A stretch of 64,000 bases of DNA from Antarcticibacterium arcticum (GTDB lineage: Bacteria; Bacteroidota; Bacteroidia; Flavobacteriales; Flavobacteriaceae): positions 2,790,001 to 2,854,000 of the forward strand of contig NZ_CP042476.1 of assembly GCF_007993795.1 (NCBI RefSeq), given 5' to 3'. The position numbers and the translations under genes are program-made. Below, piece after piece: positions 34,200-43,389 of this stretch. The notes beneath the pieces were generated by a model that worked only from the letters and a program-made list of their open reading frames with translations, made no database searches and was not told the DNA's origin. Every line of letters begins with the position of its first letter. The first letter of the stretch is position 1.

Positions 34200-34327
34200 A
34201 AAGACTGTTTAAGAAATTGAGCGGGTTACATTGAGCGCAGTCGAAGTGCAAAAGTTATAGTTCCACCATGAAAAAAGTAGGATCAATTAACTCAACCGAA
34301 CCTTCAAAAATGATTTAAACAGTCTTT
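34200..34327. repeat. Element with terminal inverted repeats and flavobacterial 'GAGCGCAGTCGAAG' motif
   Basis: AAAGACTGTTTAA at 34200-34212 is the exact reverse complement of TTAAACAGTCTTT at 34315-34327. Inside is TTGAGCGCAGTCGAAGTG (34231-34248), a string I know as a frequent intergenic motif in Flavobacteriaceae genomes. The 128 bases have no ORF. It could be a remnant of a small non-autonomous element or a long hairpin terminator after the Kbp gene. Confidence 0.5.
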
Positions 34328-34360
34328 TACTTTAATTATAAAAAGATGAATTTTTAAATA

Positions 34361-34384
34361 AAAACCCGCTATTAGGCGGGTTTT
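34361..34384. terminator. Bidirectional terminator between Kbp and nadD genes
   Basis: AAAACCCGC at 34361-34369 pairs with GCGGGTTTT at 34376-34384 around a six-base loop. It lies nine bases from the nadD stop on the minus strand, with T runs on both strands, and probably closes the yicC-gmk-nadD operon. Confidence 0.88.
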
Positions 34385-34392
34385 GTTTTGTG

Positions 34393-34974
34393 TTAGCGGT
34401 AGAAGTTCATCCTGTCCATATATTCCCAAACTTGTTTAGGTAACATGCTTGTAATGTCTTTACCCTCTTTCACGGCCTGTCTAATAAAAGTAGAGGAGAT
34501 TTCAATAACAGGAGCATTTACACGAATAATTCCCGGATGTTCAATAAACCTGCTTTCAACCTCACCCCCCGAGATACGCGGGTATACATAGATCTTATGC
34601 CTTTCCAGGATTACCTCAAAATTCTTCCATTTATGAAAGCTTTTTAAATTGTCTTCGCCCATAATGAGGGAGAAATCGACCTTTGGATGATCTTCTTCCA
34701 GTTTGGCCAGAGTAACAGCAGTATAATTGGGTTGAGGTAATTTAAATTCTACGTCACAGGGTTTTAATTTCGGGTAACCCTCGCAGGCCAGGTAAACCAT
34801 TTCAAGACGATGGTGATTATCTAAAAGACTGGATTTTTTCTTAAATGGATTATGCGGGGTGACAACAAGCCAGACTTCATCAAGATTGCTGAATTCTACT
34901 ATATAGTTGGCAATAATTATGTGTCCAATATGAATTGGATTGAAGGTGCCAAAATAAAGTCCAACCTTTTTCAT
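34393..34974 (-). CDS. nadD: Nicotinate-nucleotide adenylyltransferase
   Basis: 193 residues. It adenylates nicotinate mononucleotide to deamido-NAD in the NAD biosynthesis pathway. The nucleotidyltransferase motif is FGTFNPIHIGHI at 8-19 (HIGH type) and the ISSTFIRQAVKEG motif is near the C-terminus. Its ATG overlaps the gmk stop by one base (TAATG), so translation is coupled. Last gene of the yicC-gmk-nadD operon. Confidence 0.95.
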   Translation of the reverse strand: MKKVGLYFGTFNPIHIGHIIIANYIVEFSNLDEVWLVVTPHNPFKKKSSLLDNHHRLEMVYLACEGYPKLKPCDVEFKLPQPNYTAVTLAKLEEDHPKVDFSLIMGEDNLKSFHKWKNFEVILERHKIYVYPRISGGEVESRFIEHPGIIRVNAPVIEISSTFIRQAVKEGKDITSMLPKQVWEYMDRMNFYR

Positions 34975-35558
34975 TAGTCTTCCCCGTTTGCGCCAACAAA
35001 GGTAGAAACCAAATGATAAGCCTCATCCAGGGCGGTTTGCAAATTGATATTTTCAATAATAAAGTCAAACTGTGGAGCTGTAGCCAGTTCTATGGACGCC
35101 TTTGCAACACGCATATTTATCTTGTCATCAGATTCTGTCTTGCGTTTTTTAAGCCTGATCTTTAGTTCTTCTATGCTGGGGGGTTTCACAAAAACGGCCA
35201 GGGTTTCTTCAGGATAGATGTTTTTAATATCCAGGCCTCCCACCACATCAATGTCAAAGATCACGTTTTTGCCTTTGGCCCAGATCTTTTCAATCTCAGT
35301 TTTTAATGTTCCGTAGAAATTATCACGGTACACCTCTTCCCATTCCAGGAATTCATCATTTTTTATCTTCTTTTTGAATTCTTCAAGGCTAAGGAAATAA
35401 TAATCTTTCCCATCTACTTCCCCCACCCGTGGTTCTCTGGAGGTTGCAGAAATTGAAAATTCAAGTTTTAACTCGGGGTGAGCCAATAAGTGCTGTACAA
35501 TAGTTGTTTTTCCCGATCCTGAGGGAGCCGAGAATACAATGAGTTTTCCAGATTGCAT
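34974..35558 (-). CDS. gmk: Guanylate kinase
   Basis: 194 residues. It phosphorylates GMP to GDP with ATP. The P-loop APSGSGKTT is at 11-19, followed by the GMP-binding SATSREPRVGEVDGKDYYF. It shares one base with its upstream neighbour's stop and one with nadD's start. The yicC-gmk-nadD order is common in Bacteroidota. Confidence 0.96.
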   Translation of the reverse strand: MQSGKLIVFSAPSGSGKTTIVQHLLAHPELKLEFSISATSREPRVGEVDGKDYYFLSLEEFKKKIKNDEFLEWEEVYRDNFYGTLKTEIEKIWAKGKNVIFDIDVVGGLDIKNIYPEETLAVFVKPPSIEELKIRLKKRKTESDDKINMRVAKASIELATAPQFDFIIENINLQTALDEAYHLVSTFVGANGED

Positions 35559-36415
35559 TAGAGTACATTTAATAGTTGTTCCTTCACTTTTTCCAGCTCA
35601 TCTTTCATTTGTACTACAAGCTGCTGCATAGGTGCAAAATTTGACTTGCTGCCAATTGTATTTATCTCACGCCCCATTTCCTGGGAAATAAATGCGAGTT
35701 TCCTGCCATTGGAATCCTGAGAATTCAGGGTTTCCTTGAAGTAGGAGAGGTGGTTGTCAAGCCGCACTTTCTCTTCGGTAATGTCAAATTTTTCTATATA
35801 ATATACCAGTTCCTGTTCAAACCGGTTTTCATCTATGTTTTCCTTTAGATCTGCTACTCCTTTTCTTAATCTTTCTTTTACACCGGCAATCCGGTCGGGA
35901 TCCATTGCAATAATATTTTCAAGAAGGCTTTCTATATTGGAGATCCTTAGTTTTAATTCATTCTCGAGGGCAAGGCCTTCATCTGTCCTGAATGTATTGA
36001 TCTCTTCCAGGGCAAAATGCACCGCTTCTTCAATGGAGGCAAATTCAGTTTCGTTTAACTCCTCCCTTTCTGTTTTCAGAACATCTGGCATCCTAACAGC
36101 CATTTTTAAAAGCTCGGTTTCATCTCCGTCTACAATGGCTTTCAATTGGTCTATATATTTTCTTACTACGGCTGGATTAATAACAGCAGTTGTTTCCTCT
36201 GCGCTCACTTCTACATAGAGAGAAAAATCTACTTTCCCCCGGGTTAAGGAATTGGATATAAGATTTCTTAGATACAATTCTTTTTCACGGTACTGGCCGG
36301 GGATCCTTGCATTAAGGTCAAGGGTTTTGCTGTTGAGCGATTTAATTTCTACGGTGATCTTTTTTGTAGGAAGTTGTAGCAGGCTCTTTCCAAACCCTGT
36401 CATTGACTGAATCAT
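35558..36415 (-). CDS. yicC: YicC family endoribonuclease-like protein
   Basis: 285 residues. Begins MIQSMTGFGKSLLQ, the diagnostic start of YicC, and ends with the DUF1732 region (EVEKIGSKSNF-type GREINTIGSKSN). In E. coli YicC is reported as a ribonuclease acting on small RNA. It heads the operon with gmk and nadD, the usual neighbour being gmk. Start codon chosen for the conserved N-terminus. Confidence 0.93.
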   Translation of the reverse strand: MIQSMTGFGKSLLQLPTKKITVEIKSLNSKTLDLNARIPGQYREKELYLRNLISNSLTRGKVDFSLYVEVSAEETTAVINPAVVRKYIDQLKAIVDGDETELLKMAVRMPDVLKTEREELNETEFASIEEAVHFALEEINTFRTDEGLALENELKLRISNIESLLENIIAMDPDRIAGVKERLRKGVADLKENIDENRFEQELVYYIEKFDITEEKVRLDNHLSYFKETLNSQDSNGRKLAFISQEMGREINTIGSKSNFAPMQQLVVQMKDELEKVKEQLLNVL

Positions 36416-36559
36416 GCTTGATTTTTAAAAGGTTGCGCAAAGATAAACATTTCTACAGCATCACAAATTTAGTAGAACTCTATTTTAAAGTTTAAGCTTG
36501 GACTGTTTCCTGAGGAGGTGAGAAGGGTAAAAGGCCAGAATGTGTTTATTTTAAAAGGC

Positions 36560-37408
36560 TTACAACAATTTGGTGAAGTTTGCATGTCTTGCAACCATAA
36601 TATGGAAAATACCATAAGCCGCAAGGCCAAATGCTACTGCTGCAAGCAGGAGGTTACCATAACTAAAACTTAGAAAATATGCGAGTGCTCCTTCAGTGCC
36701 TTTATATTCATTGGCATTGTGTTTAAGAATTACTTTTATTATGAAGAAAGCAAGTACGCCAAATACCATTCCCCGGGCAACATATCCTAATTTTCCCGCT
36801 CGTTTTATAAAGTCATATTCATATTTTACCTTGGGATAATTATCAATTTTCTGCATAAATTTACCTTTATAAGCTATAAAAAATTGCTGAAGGGCTTGCC
36901 CTGCAATTAGAAGAGCCAGGGCCCAGATTAAAGCTTTCCCCCAGTCGTTGGATAAAAGCTGCCATAATGCTGCTTTTTCATCTCCCGCAACATCGGTTTC
37001 AAAATCGGGCTCATAACTTCCGCTCAATTTGTTGAGAAGTGGCTTTGCAAAAGCATAGGCTATGAAGCCATAAAATATTCCGGAATAAAAGTAGCGCAAT
37101 CGTTTAAACCCCGATTTCAGGTTTTTACTGTCTAACCCACCCTCAGGAAATTTAATTGTCTGGTAGAATCTCCAAACCGAATAAGCAAACAAGCCCAGGG
37201 ATATTACCCCTACAAAAGCTTTCCCCAGGGGTAGTTCCAGCAAAAATTTTATAACATTTCTGGTACTGGAAATATCACCGCCCAGGCCCAGGGCTGCCAT
37301 AAAAGTTAAACTCCCCAACAACACATAAACAATGCCTTTGGTAAAAAATCCTGCCGATCTTATTTTGGCAATTTTGCCCGTATTATTATTCATTTCCCTT
37401 GAGGTCAT
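36560..37408 (-). CDS. DUF1206 integral membrane protein
   Basis: 282 residues with six membrane helices in three related pairs (about 20-60, 105-175, 205-270), each pair beginning with a G-GF-K-like helix start. This is the DUF1206 pattern. No function is known. ATG at 37393 (MNNNTGKIAKIRSAGF) is a good alternative start six codons in. It lies alone between yicC and the hydrolase gene. Confidence 0.85.
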   Translation of the reverse strand: MTSREMNNNTGKIAKIRSAGFFTKGIVYVLLGSLTFMAALGLGGDISSTRNVIKFLLELPLGKAFVGVISLGLFAYSVWRFYQTIKFPEGGLDSKNLKSGFKRLRYFYSGIFYGFIAYAFAKPLLNKLSGSYEPDFETDVAGDEKAALWQLLSNDWGKALIWALALLIAGQALQQFFIAYKGKFMQKIDNYPKVKYEYDFIKRAGKLGYVARGMVFGVLAFFIIKVILKHNANEYKGTEGALAYFLSFSYGNLLLAAVAFGLAAYGIFHIMVARHANFTKLL

Positions 37409-37469
37409 AATGACCTTTTTAAAATTATTACATATTTGTGTATCTAACCTTTAGAGTTCGATATTTATT

Positions 37470-38435
37470 TTAACTGTTTTCGGTTATAAAGGCCAGGGCA
37501 CGCTCCTCAGCAAAAGTGGTTTTCTTATTTTGAAGAAACCCAACATGTCCACCATAGGCAGGCAATTCCAAATGGAAATATTGATGTTCAATTGCCAGTT
37601 CAACCGGGGAGGAGTTTGGAGATAAAAATGCATCGTTTTTTGCATTTATTAGGAGGGTAGGAATATTAATAGATGGAATAAAATTAAGAGCGCTGCTCTT
37701 TTCATAGTAATCTCTTGCATTTTGAAAGCCATGAGCTTTCCCTGTATAAAGATCATCAATTGCATATAAGGTATTACATTTCATGATCTCTGCACGGGTA
37801 ATCTTATCTGGAAACTGTTCACTTCGTATTAAAAGTTGTTGTTTTAATTTTTTTACAAAGCGCCGTGAGTAGAGATAATTTTTTGTTTCCTCCAGTTTTT
37901 TAAGTGACAGGTATAGGTCGCAGGGGGTAGATATAGCCACTGCCGCTTTTAATTGGGGAGGGATTTCTTTTCCTTCCCCCAGATATTTTAGCATTAGATT
38001 TCCTCCCAGGCTAAAACCCGTTAAGGAGAGGGTGTCATAATTGTTGTTTTCAAGAACATATTTTATTACCTCTCTAAGGTCTTCACTTGCTCCGGCGTTA
38101 TAGGAGCGGTAAAGCCTGTTTAATTCCCCGCTGCACCCGCGTAGGTTTATGGCAGCAACATCCCAGCCGGCTTCGTTAAAATGATTTGCCATACCCACAA
38201 CATAGGGCCTCGATGAATTTCCTTCAAGGCCGTGAAGTATTATTTGCAATTTTTTGGAGGAAGCCTTAGAGGAAAAACTCCAGTCGATATCCAGAAAATC
38301 TCCGTCCTCCAGTTCAAGCCTCTCACGTTTTTGTGAAATTTCAGGAACACTTCGAAACATAGAAGCATAAATTGTTGACAGGTGGTAATTCCTGAATATA
38401 ACCGGAGGATTATAGTTGCTTTTTAATAATGGCAT
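37470..38435 (-). CDS. Alpha/beta hydrolase, YheT family
   Basis: 321 residues from the ATG at 38435 (a TTG lies two codons upstream). The nucleophile elbow is GFSLGGNLML (around residue 138) and the oxyanion region LHGLEGNSSRPYV is near 65-78; the catalytic histidine is in YGGHVGFL close to the end. All match the YheT branch of carboxylesterases, whose natural substrate is not settled. It is divergent from the thioesterase gene. Confidence 0.88.
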   Translation of the reverse strand: MPLLKSNYNPPVIFRNYHLSTIYASMFRSVPEISQKRERLELEDGDFLDIDWSFSSKASSKKLQIILHGLEGNSSRPYVVGMANHFNEAGWDVAAINLRGCSGELNRLYRSYNAGASEDLREVIKYVLENNNYDTLSLTGFSLGGNLMLKYLGEGKEIPPQLKAAVAISTPCDLYLSLKKLEETKNYLYSRRFVKKLKQQLLIRSEQFPDKITRAEIMKCNTLYAIDDLYTGKAHGFQNARDYYEKSSALNFIPSINIPTLLINAKNDAFLSPNSSPVELAIEHQYFHLELPAYGGHVGFLQNKKTTFAEERALAFITENS

Positions 38436-38531
38436 ATGCAAATTTCGCTTTTTTTATTTCTTCTGCTTCAGATTTAATAAACAATTATGCATGCATAATA
38501 TTTTTACTTATTTTAGCTGAAAAAGGAAACT

Positions 38532-39023
38532 ATGTACCATAAAGAATTTGATATACGTTGGAGTGATCTTGATGCCAACCGCCACCTTGCCAATACTGCC
38601 TATATAAATTTTATGAGCCACACCCGTATGGGATTTTTAATGGAAAATGGTTTTGGCCAAAGGGAACTGGCCAAATATAATATAGGCCCCGTAGTGTTTT
38701 ATGAACATATTTTTTATTTTAAGGAGGTCTTTGCAGGGAAACCTGTAAAAGTAAGTCTGGAATTAAAGGGCCTTTCTGAAGATGGAATGTATTTTGAATT
38801 TATTCATAATTTCTATGACCACAGGGGTAGAAATTTTGCGAGTTGTGAAATGATGGGTGGATGGATAGACCTTCATGAAAGAAAACTTACTTCACTTCCA
38901 CCTCAATTACACTCCAATCTAAACAGCTTAAGCCATACCGGAGATTTTAAAATATTGACAAAGGAAGATACACGCAGGTTCAATAAGAAACCGGTGGATA
39001 TAGATATTAATATTTTAAAATAG
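38532..39023 (+). CDS. Acyl-CoA thioesterase, hotdog fold
   Basis: 163 residues. The active-site region DIRWSDLDANRHLANTAYIN is the typical 4-hydroxybenzoyl-CoA thioesterase/YbgC-like motif with a catalytic aspartate. It hydrolyses acyl-CoA or acyl-ACP in the cytoplasm. The last 17 bases overlap the convergent EamA transporter gene on the other strand, so their 3' ends are antisense to each other. Confidence 0.88.
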   Translation: MYHKEFDIRWSDLDANRHLANTAYINFMSHTRMGFLMENGFGQRELAKYNIGPVVFYEHIFYFKEVFAGKPVKVSLELKGLSEDGMYFEFIHNFYDHRGRNFASCEMMGGWIDLHERKLTSLPPQLHSNLNSLSHTGDFKILTKEDTRRFNKKPVDIDINILK

Positions 39024-39903
39024 TTTTTTTCTTGGTCACCAGGTAAACCCCCAGGAAAACCAAAGATCCTGCGGCCACTTTTAATAGATTCAATTCATCT
39101 ATTCCTACAACAACCGCAAAAATTATCGCAATAAGGGGTTGCAGGTAAATGAATGAGCTAAGAGTAGAGGGGGACAATTGTTTTATTGCATATATGTTAA
39201 GCAAATACGTAGAAAAAGTAGTTCCCAGGACCACAAATATCATACTCCAAATAGCGGGAGAGGGCAGTTCTACCCATTTTACTTCGCGGAATTCAGAAAA
39301 TGTAAGGGGGAAGTTTACTATCAGGGCTATTAAGAACAGCCATTTCATTAAAGTAATGGGGTGATATTTGGATGCCAGAGGTTTTACCAAAATGAGATAG
39401 ATACCAAAAGAGAAAGCATTCACTATAAATAGAAGATTTCCCAAGGGAATATTGGGCGCATCCTGGCGCATTTCTTCTGAAAAAAGGACCAGCATAAGAG
39501 CGCCGCTTAAACCTAAAAATATTCCGGAAACTTTTAACATTGTGATCTTTTCCCGCAATAAATAGGAGGATAGAACCAACACCAAGATGGGGGTAATAGT
39601 TACTATAACCGAACTATTTATGGGGGTTGAAAGGCTAAGACCTTTAAAAAACAGCAGCATGTTGATCACCATACCAAAAACAGCACAGGCTATAAGCCTG
39701 AGCCAGTCACTGGTGGCTATTTTTTCTTTGGGAAACCAAAGTGAAATAAGCCAGAAAAGAATTGTGGCTCCTGTTACCCTTAACAATATAAAACCAAAAG
39801 GTTTAATATAAAGGGGCATAACTCCCTTTGCTATGGTATGATTAAGGCCATATATAGTAGCTTCGCTAATAGCTGCTAAAATGGCAATCGCACGTTTATT
39901 CAT
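39007..39903 (-). CDS. DMT superfamily transporter (EamA)
   Basis: 298 residues with ten predicted membrane helices in two EamA repeats (about 10-140 and 155-290). Substrate unknown; members export amino acids, nucleobases or other small metabolites. Its start overlaps the end of the ArsC-like gene by eight bases, so the two are likely co-transcribed from the minus strand. Confidence 0.87.
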   Translation of the reverse strand: MNKRAIAILAAISEATIYGLNHTIAKGVMPLYIKPFGFILLRVTGATILFWLISLWFPKEKIATSDWLRLIACAVFGMVINMLLFFKGLSLSTPINSSVIVTITPILVLVLSSYLLREKITMLKVSGIFLGLSGALMLVLFSEEMRQDAPNIPLGNLLFIVNAFSFGIYLILVKPLASKYHPITLMKWLFLIALIVNFPLTFSEFREVKWVELPSPAIWSMIFVVLGTTFSTYLLNIYAIKQLSPSTLSSFIYLQPLIAIIFAVVVGIDELNLLKVAAGSLVFLGVYLVTKKKTILKY

Positions 39904-40249
39904 TCATGGAATTTTTCGCGGCTTCCACGTTTTTCGGGGAATTTCCTATAAAGATCTTGTCGTTATTTATAATTACCGGTCTTTTTAAAAAAGTGTAATG
40001 TTCTAAAATTAGGTTCTTATACGCCTCTTCATCAAGGTTTTCATTTTTGAGATCTCTTTCTTTATAGAGGCGGGCTCTTTTGCTAAAAAGCGCTTCATAA
40101 CTCTGTGTAAAATTATACATTTCCTCTAATTGCTCTTCGGTAACCGGAGTCTCTTTGATGTCCTGAAGAATAAAAGAAGAAGGTGGGTCCAGGTCACTCA
40201 GGATCTTTTTGCAGGTATCACAGGTAGAGAGGTGATATATCTTTTTCAT
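39896..40249 (-). CDS. ArsC/Spx-like thioredoxin-fold protein
   Basis: 117 residues, the size of ArsC/Spx family proteins. A CxxC motif (CDTCKK) is at residues 9-14 and the arginine of the RPVI segment is present (about 91-94). This favours an ArsC-like reductase or Spx-like factor; arsenate reductase activity is not certain, as no arsenic gene is nearby. It is followed by the EamA transporter with an eight-base overlap. Confidence 0.82.
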   Translation of the reverse strand: MKKIYHLSTCDTCKKILSDLDPPSSFILQDIKETPVTEEQLEEMYNFTQSYEALFSKRARLYKERDLKNENLDEEAYKNLILEHYTFLKRPVIINNDKIFIGNSPKNVEAAKNSMNE

Positions 40250-40283
40250 AACTACATTTAATTCTCCGGAGGCACCGGAAATT

Positions 40284-41072
40284 CTATAAAAATTTAAAAA
40301 AATCTGTGGCCTCTTCGCGTGGGATTTCTATTTGAATTCCACCTTCAGAGTATGAAGCCACTTCATAGGCGTTATACCTAAGAATGATCTTGTTCTTAAG
40401 AAATCCTATGTTCTGAGGTAAATAAAAACTGTCATTTTCAAAAAAGTAACCCGTGCTGTTTATGGATTCTCCTTCGGGAATTTCTTTCTTAACACGGAAT
40501 ACCCCTTCAGCATACTCCTTAAAATCTGCAGTAAAAAGGTCTTCATTCTTAAGAATCTCTCCCGTTTGAGGGTTTAAATTTATATAACTCCTGCTGGAAA
40601 ATCCATGAGCCCCACCTGTAAAAATCGCCAGGTTGAATTCCAGGGAAATTATCTCAGGAGTATTGGTGAGAACTCTTCCTTCTACCGATGCTTCCCAGGG
40701 AATATTATATTCGGGAAATTCCATTGCAGAGGTTTCATAGTTATCAATAAAGGTTTGCGACAAAGATTCCAGGCTGGAGAAATTGTTTTCTTCCTGATAA
40801 TCCAGTATGTTGATCACGTGTTGCTCAATATTCCGGTTGATGCTTTTGTTCCGGGCACCTGTACCAGCTACCCATGGAATATTCAGGCTTATATATGCAC
40901 AATTTTCCTCATCAGGATCACAATCGCGATCTGAAACTTCATCAATAATCAACGCCTCAAATTCGGGTGCCGGAGTGTCTTTTTGACAGCCGGCAAGAAA
41001 TAGCAGGAGAATAAGAGGTGAAACAAGCTTTTTCACAGTAAATGCAATGTTAAATTCGGGATAAAGGTACAT
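40284..41072 (-). CDS. DUF3298/DUF4163 lipoprotein
   Basis: 262 residues from the ATG at 41072; a GTG at 41036 starts exactly at a normal lipoprotein signal (VKKLVSPLILLLFLAGC) and may be the real one. The lipobox cysteine is near residue 29 from the ATG. The mature part carries the DUF4163 N-half and a DUF3298 C-half (GAHGFSSRSYINLNPQTGEI is diagnostic). Related proteins sit in the envelope with unknown function. Confidence 0.85.
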   Translation of the reverse strand: MYLYPEFNIAFTVKKLVSPLILLLFLAGCQKDTPAPEFEALIIDEVSDRDCDPDEENCAYISLNIPWVAGTGARNKSINRNIEQHVINILDYQEENNFSSLESLSQTFIDNYETSAMEFPEYNIPWEASVEGRVLTNTPEIISLEFNLAIFTGGAHGFSSRSYINLNPQTGEILKNEDLFTADFKEYAEGVFRVKKEIPEGESINSTGYFFENDSFYLPQNIGFLKNKIILRYNAYEVASYSEGGIQIEIPREEATDFFKFL

Positions 41073-41226
41073 GCTATTTTGCCAATCCCCAATACGAGTA
41101 TTACATTTGCTGCACTAAATATTTGTTAATTTAGCTTTATTGGAAATCCCTGAAAATGTGGGGGTTTCATTGCAAAATTATGCCGGAAAAAATTCCTGCT
41201 AAAAATCCAAAACAAAAGAGATTAAT

Positions 41227-42369
41227 ATGAAATTCAACACTAAGACAATTCACGGAGGACAACATGATGTAGACCCCGCATATGGCTCTGTTATGCCACC
41301 AATTTACCAGACCAGTACGTATTCTCAATCTACGCCGGGTGGTCATAAAGGGTTCGAATATTCCCGTAGTGCAAATCCAACCCGAAGTGCTTTGGAGCGT
41401 TCCCTTGCGAGTATTGAAAACGGTAAGTTTGGCCTGGCATTTGGCTCGGGTCTTGCTGCAATTGATGCCGTAATGAAATTGTTCAAACCCGGTGATGAAA
41501 TTATATCTACCAATGACCTTTACGGAGGTTCTTACAGGCTGTTCACCAAAATTTTTGAAGGCCTGGGTCTTAAATTTCATTTTATTGGGATGCAGGATGC
41601 ATCAGATATTGAAAAATATATCAACGAAAACACAAAACTTATTTGGGTTGAAACCCCAACCAATCCTATGATGAACATTATAGATATTGAGGCTTCGGCT
41701 GCCATTGCCAAAAAGCACAATATCTTACTTGCGGTAGATAATACTTTTGCAACGGCATACCTGCAAAGGCCATTGGACCTTGGAGCAGATATCATTATGC
41801 ACAGCGCTACCAAATACCTTGGCGGCCACAGCGATGTGGTAATGGGCTCCCTTGTAGTTAATGACGAAGATTTGGCAAACAGGTTGTATTTTATTCAAAA
41901 TGCAAGTGGTGCGGTTTGTGGCCCTATGGACAGTTTTCTGGTGCTGCGTGGAATAAAAACCCTTCACATTCGTATGCAAAGGCATTGTGAGAATGGGGAA
42001 AAAATTGCCCGTTATTTAAAAGATCACCCTAAAGTTGGAAAAGTCTACTGGCCCGGGTTTGAAGATCATCCCAATCATGAGGTAGCGAAAAAGCAAATGT
42101 CTGGTTTTGGGGGTATGATCTCATTTACAACGGTGGAGGACACCCTTGAAAGTGCGGTTAAAATAGTGGAGAATTTAAAGGTTTTTACTCTTGCTGAATC
42201 TTTGGGAGGCGTTGAATCGCTGGCCGGGCATCCTGCGAGTATGACCCACGCTTCAATCCCTGCAGAAGAAAGATTGAAAACCGGGGTGGTAGATTCTCTT
42301 ATTCGACTTAGTGTTGGGATAGAGGATGAAGAAGACCTTATTGAAGACCTGAGACAGGCATTGGGATAA
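41227..42369 (+). CDS. metB: Cystathionine gamma-synthase-like PLP enzyme
   Basis: 380 residues of the Cys/Met metabolism PLP family. The PLP lysine is in SATKYLGGHSDVVMG, with SRSANPTRSALE and YGGSYRLF as substrate and cofactor loops. The family includes cystathionine gamma-synthase and gamma-lyase, which cannot be separated safely by eye; the YSQSTPGGHKGFEYSRSANP block fits either. It makes or uses cystathionine in methionine/cysteine metabolism. No SAM riboswitch is seen upstream. A terminator follows. Confidence 0.88.
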   Translation: MKFNTKTIHGGQHDVDPAYGSVMPPIYQTSTYSQSTPGGHKGFEYSRSANPTRSALERSLASIENGKFGLAFGSGLAAIDAVMKLFKPGDEIISTNDLYGGSYRLFTKIFEGLGLKFHFIGMQDASDIEKYINENTKLIWVETPTNPMMNIIDIEASAAIAKKHNILLAVDNTFATAYLQRPLDLGADIIMHSATKYLGGHSDVVMGSLVVNDEDLANRLYFIQNASGAVCGPMDSFLVLRGIKTLHIRMQRHCENGEKIARYLKDHPKVGKVYWPGFEDHPNHEVAKKQMSGFGGMISFTTVEDTLESAVKIVENLKVFTLAESLGGVESLAGHPASMTHASIPAEERLKTGVVDSLIRLSVGIEDEEDLIEDLRQALG

Positions 42370-42389
42370 ATCTTTGAAACCTTATATAT

Positions 42390-42423
42390 AAAAAGCTCCG
42401 GTAATTTATTGCCGGAGCTTTTT
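42390..42423 (+). terminator. Terminator after metB
   Basis: AAAAAGCTCCGG at 42390-42401 pairs with CCGGAGCTTTTT at 42412-42423 around a ten-base loop, followed by more T. It lies between convergent genes and may serve both. Confidence 0.9.
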
Positions 42424-42424
42424 T

Positions 42425-43201
42425 TTAAAAATTTAAATAATAGATGTACCCAACATTCACCCAAAAAACAAAATCATTGAATTTGTTTTGTGGTGCGTTA
42501 ATGTTCAGCCCATCCAGCCAGTCTGTATCATAGTAATGCCATCTCCCCTCAACTGCAAGATCGCTCACGTAATTAAGCCGGTAGCGTAGCCCCACACTTC
42601 CTGCGATGGCCCAGGTGTCTCCACCTTTAAAATCCATCCCGTCCCTAAAGGTGGGAAAAACATTCTTGGGATTATCAAGGCTCCCAAGATCTGAATATGC
42701 GCTTGGTTTGTAGTAAACATAATGTGCCCCAAGGCTTATAAACGGAGCAAACATATAGCCGAAATTAGTATAATCCCTTATACTGAAAGGGTAATATTCA
42801 AGTGCTGCGCCTAATTCAAATGTTTGGGTTTGCCCGTGCATAGCCCGCAGAAGTTCTCCACTGGTATTGTTTTTTGCGGCTACCGGTCCAAAATGTTCCA
42901 GTTTGCTGAAAAAGTAATCCAGCTCTGTGCGTATCTTGAAATGGTCATTAAAAAAATTGTCGGTAGCGTAGCAGTTGCATTCAGCTTTGTAGGCGAAGTT
43001 CATGTAATGCACCAGTCCCACTCCATAACCTGCGTTATTAAGATTGTTCTTTACATTCCATCTTTCGCCATAATCTGTGAAAAAAGAAGTTGGGCCCACA
43101 AGTACTCCTATTTCGTGAGAAATTCCGAGTTGGGCAAAACTTCTTTGGGAGGAAACCACAAAGAGAAAAAAAACAAGACAAATCCTCAGGGATTTCTTCA
43201 T
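42425..43201 (-). CDS. Outer-membrane barrel-type protein, unknown function
   Basis: 258 residues. A signal peptide (cleavage at SFAQ) is followed by a protein of alternating aromatic strands that ends in GYIYYLNF, a phenylalanine terminus as in outer-membrane beta-barrels. A CNCYATD motif lies at about 75. It matches a family kept in Flavobacteriia near gdhA, to my recollection, but its function is unknown. It is divergent from gdhA with 188 bases between the starts. Confidence 0.8.
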   Translation of the reverse strand: MKKSLRICLVFFLFVVSSQRSFAQLGISHEIGVLVGPTSFFTDYGERWNVKNNLNNAGYGVGLVHYMNFAYKAECNCYATDNFFNDHFKIRTELDYFFSKLEHFGPVAAKNNTSGELLRAMHGQTQTFELGAALEYYPFSIRDYTNFGYMFAPFISLGAHYVYYKPSAYSDLGSLDNPKNVFPTFRDGMDFKGGDTWAIAGSVGLRYRLNYVSDLAVEGRWHYYDTDWLDGLNINAPQNKFNDFVFWVNVGYIYYLNF

Positions 43202-43333
43202 TTACCGCGGCTTGTAGTATAAACAAATATATAAAATAGACTGAACAAAGCTAGGAGGAAAAACACCCATTAAAACAAGACGTTAATTTTATATGAAATC
43301 ATAAAAAAATGAGGCGATTCTTTATATATACTT

Positions 43334-43341
43334 TATATTTG
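43334..43341 (+). promoter_or_regulatory. Bacteroidota -7 box for gdhA
   Basis: TATATTTG at 43334-43341 matches TAnnTTTG. Transcription would start near 43348 and give an untranslated leader of about 40 bases. No clear -33 element. Confidence 0.45.
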
Positions 43342-43389
43342 CACCAATTTACGAAAACGTAATAATCAATAATATAAAGCACTACTATT

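Noticed and set aside
41073..41226. Possible SAM riboswitch before the cystathionine gamma-synthase-like gene
   Set aside because: The 154-base gap shows only a short hairpin near 41146-41169; I see neither a SAM-I/SAM-II type core nor the needed pairing elements.
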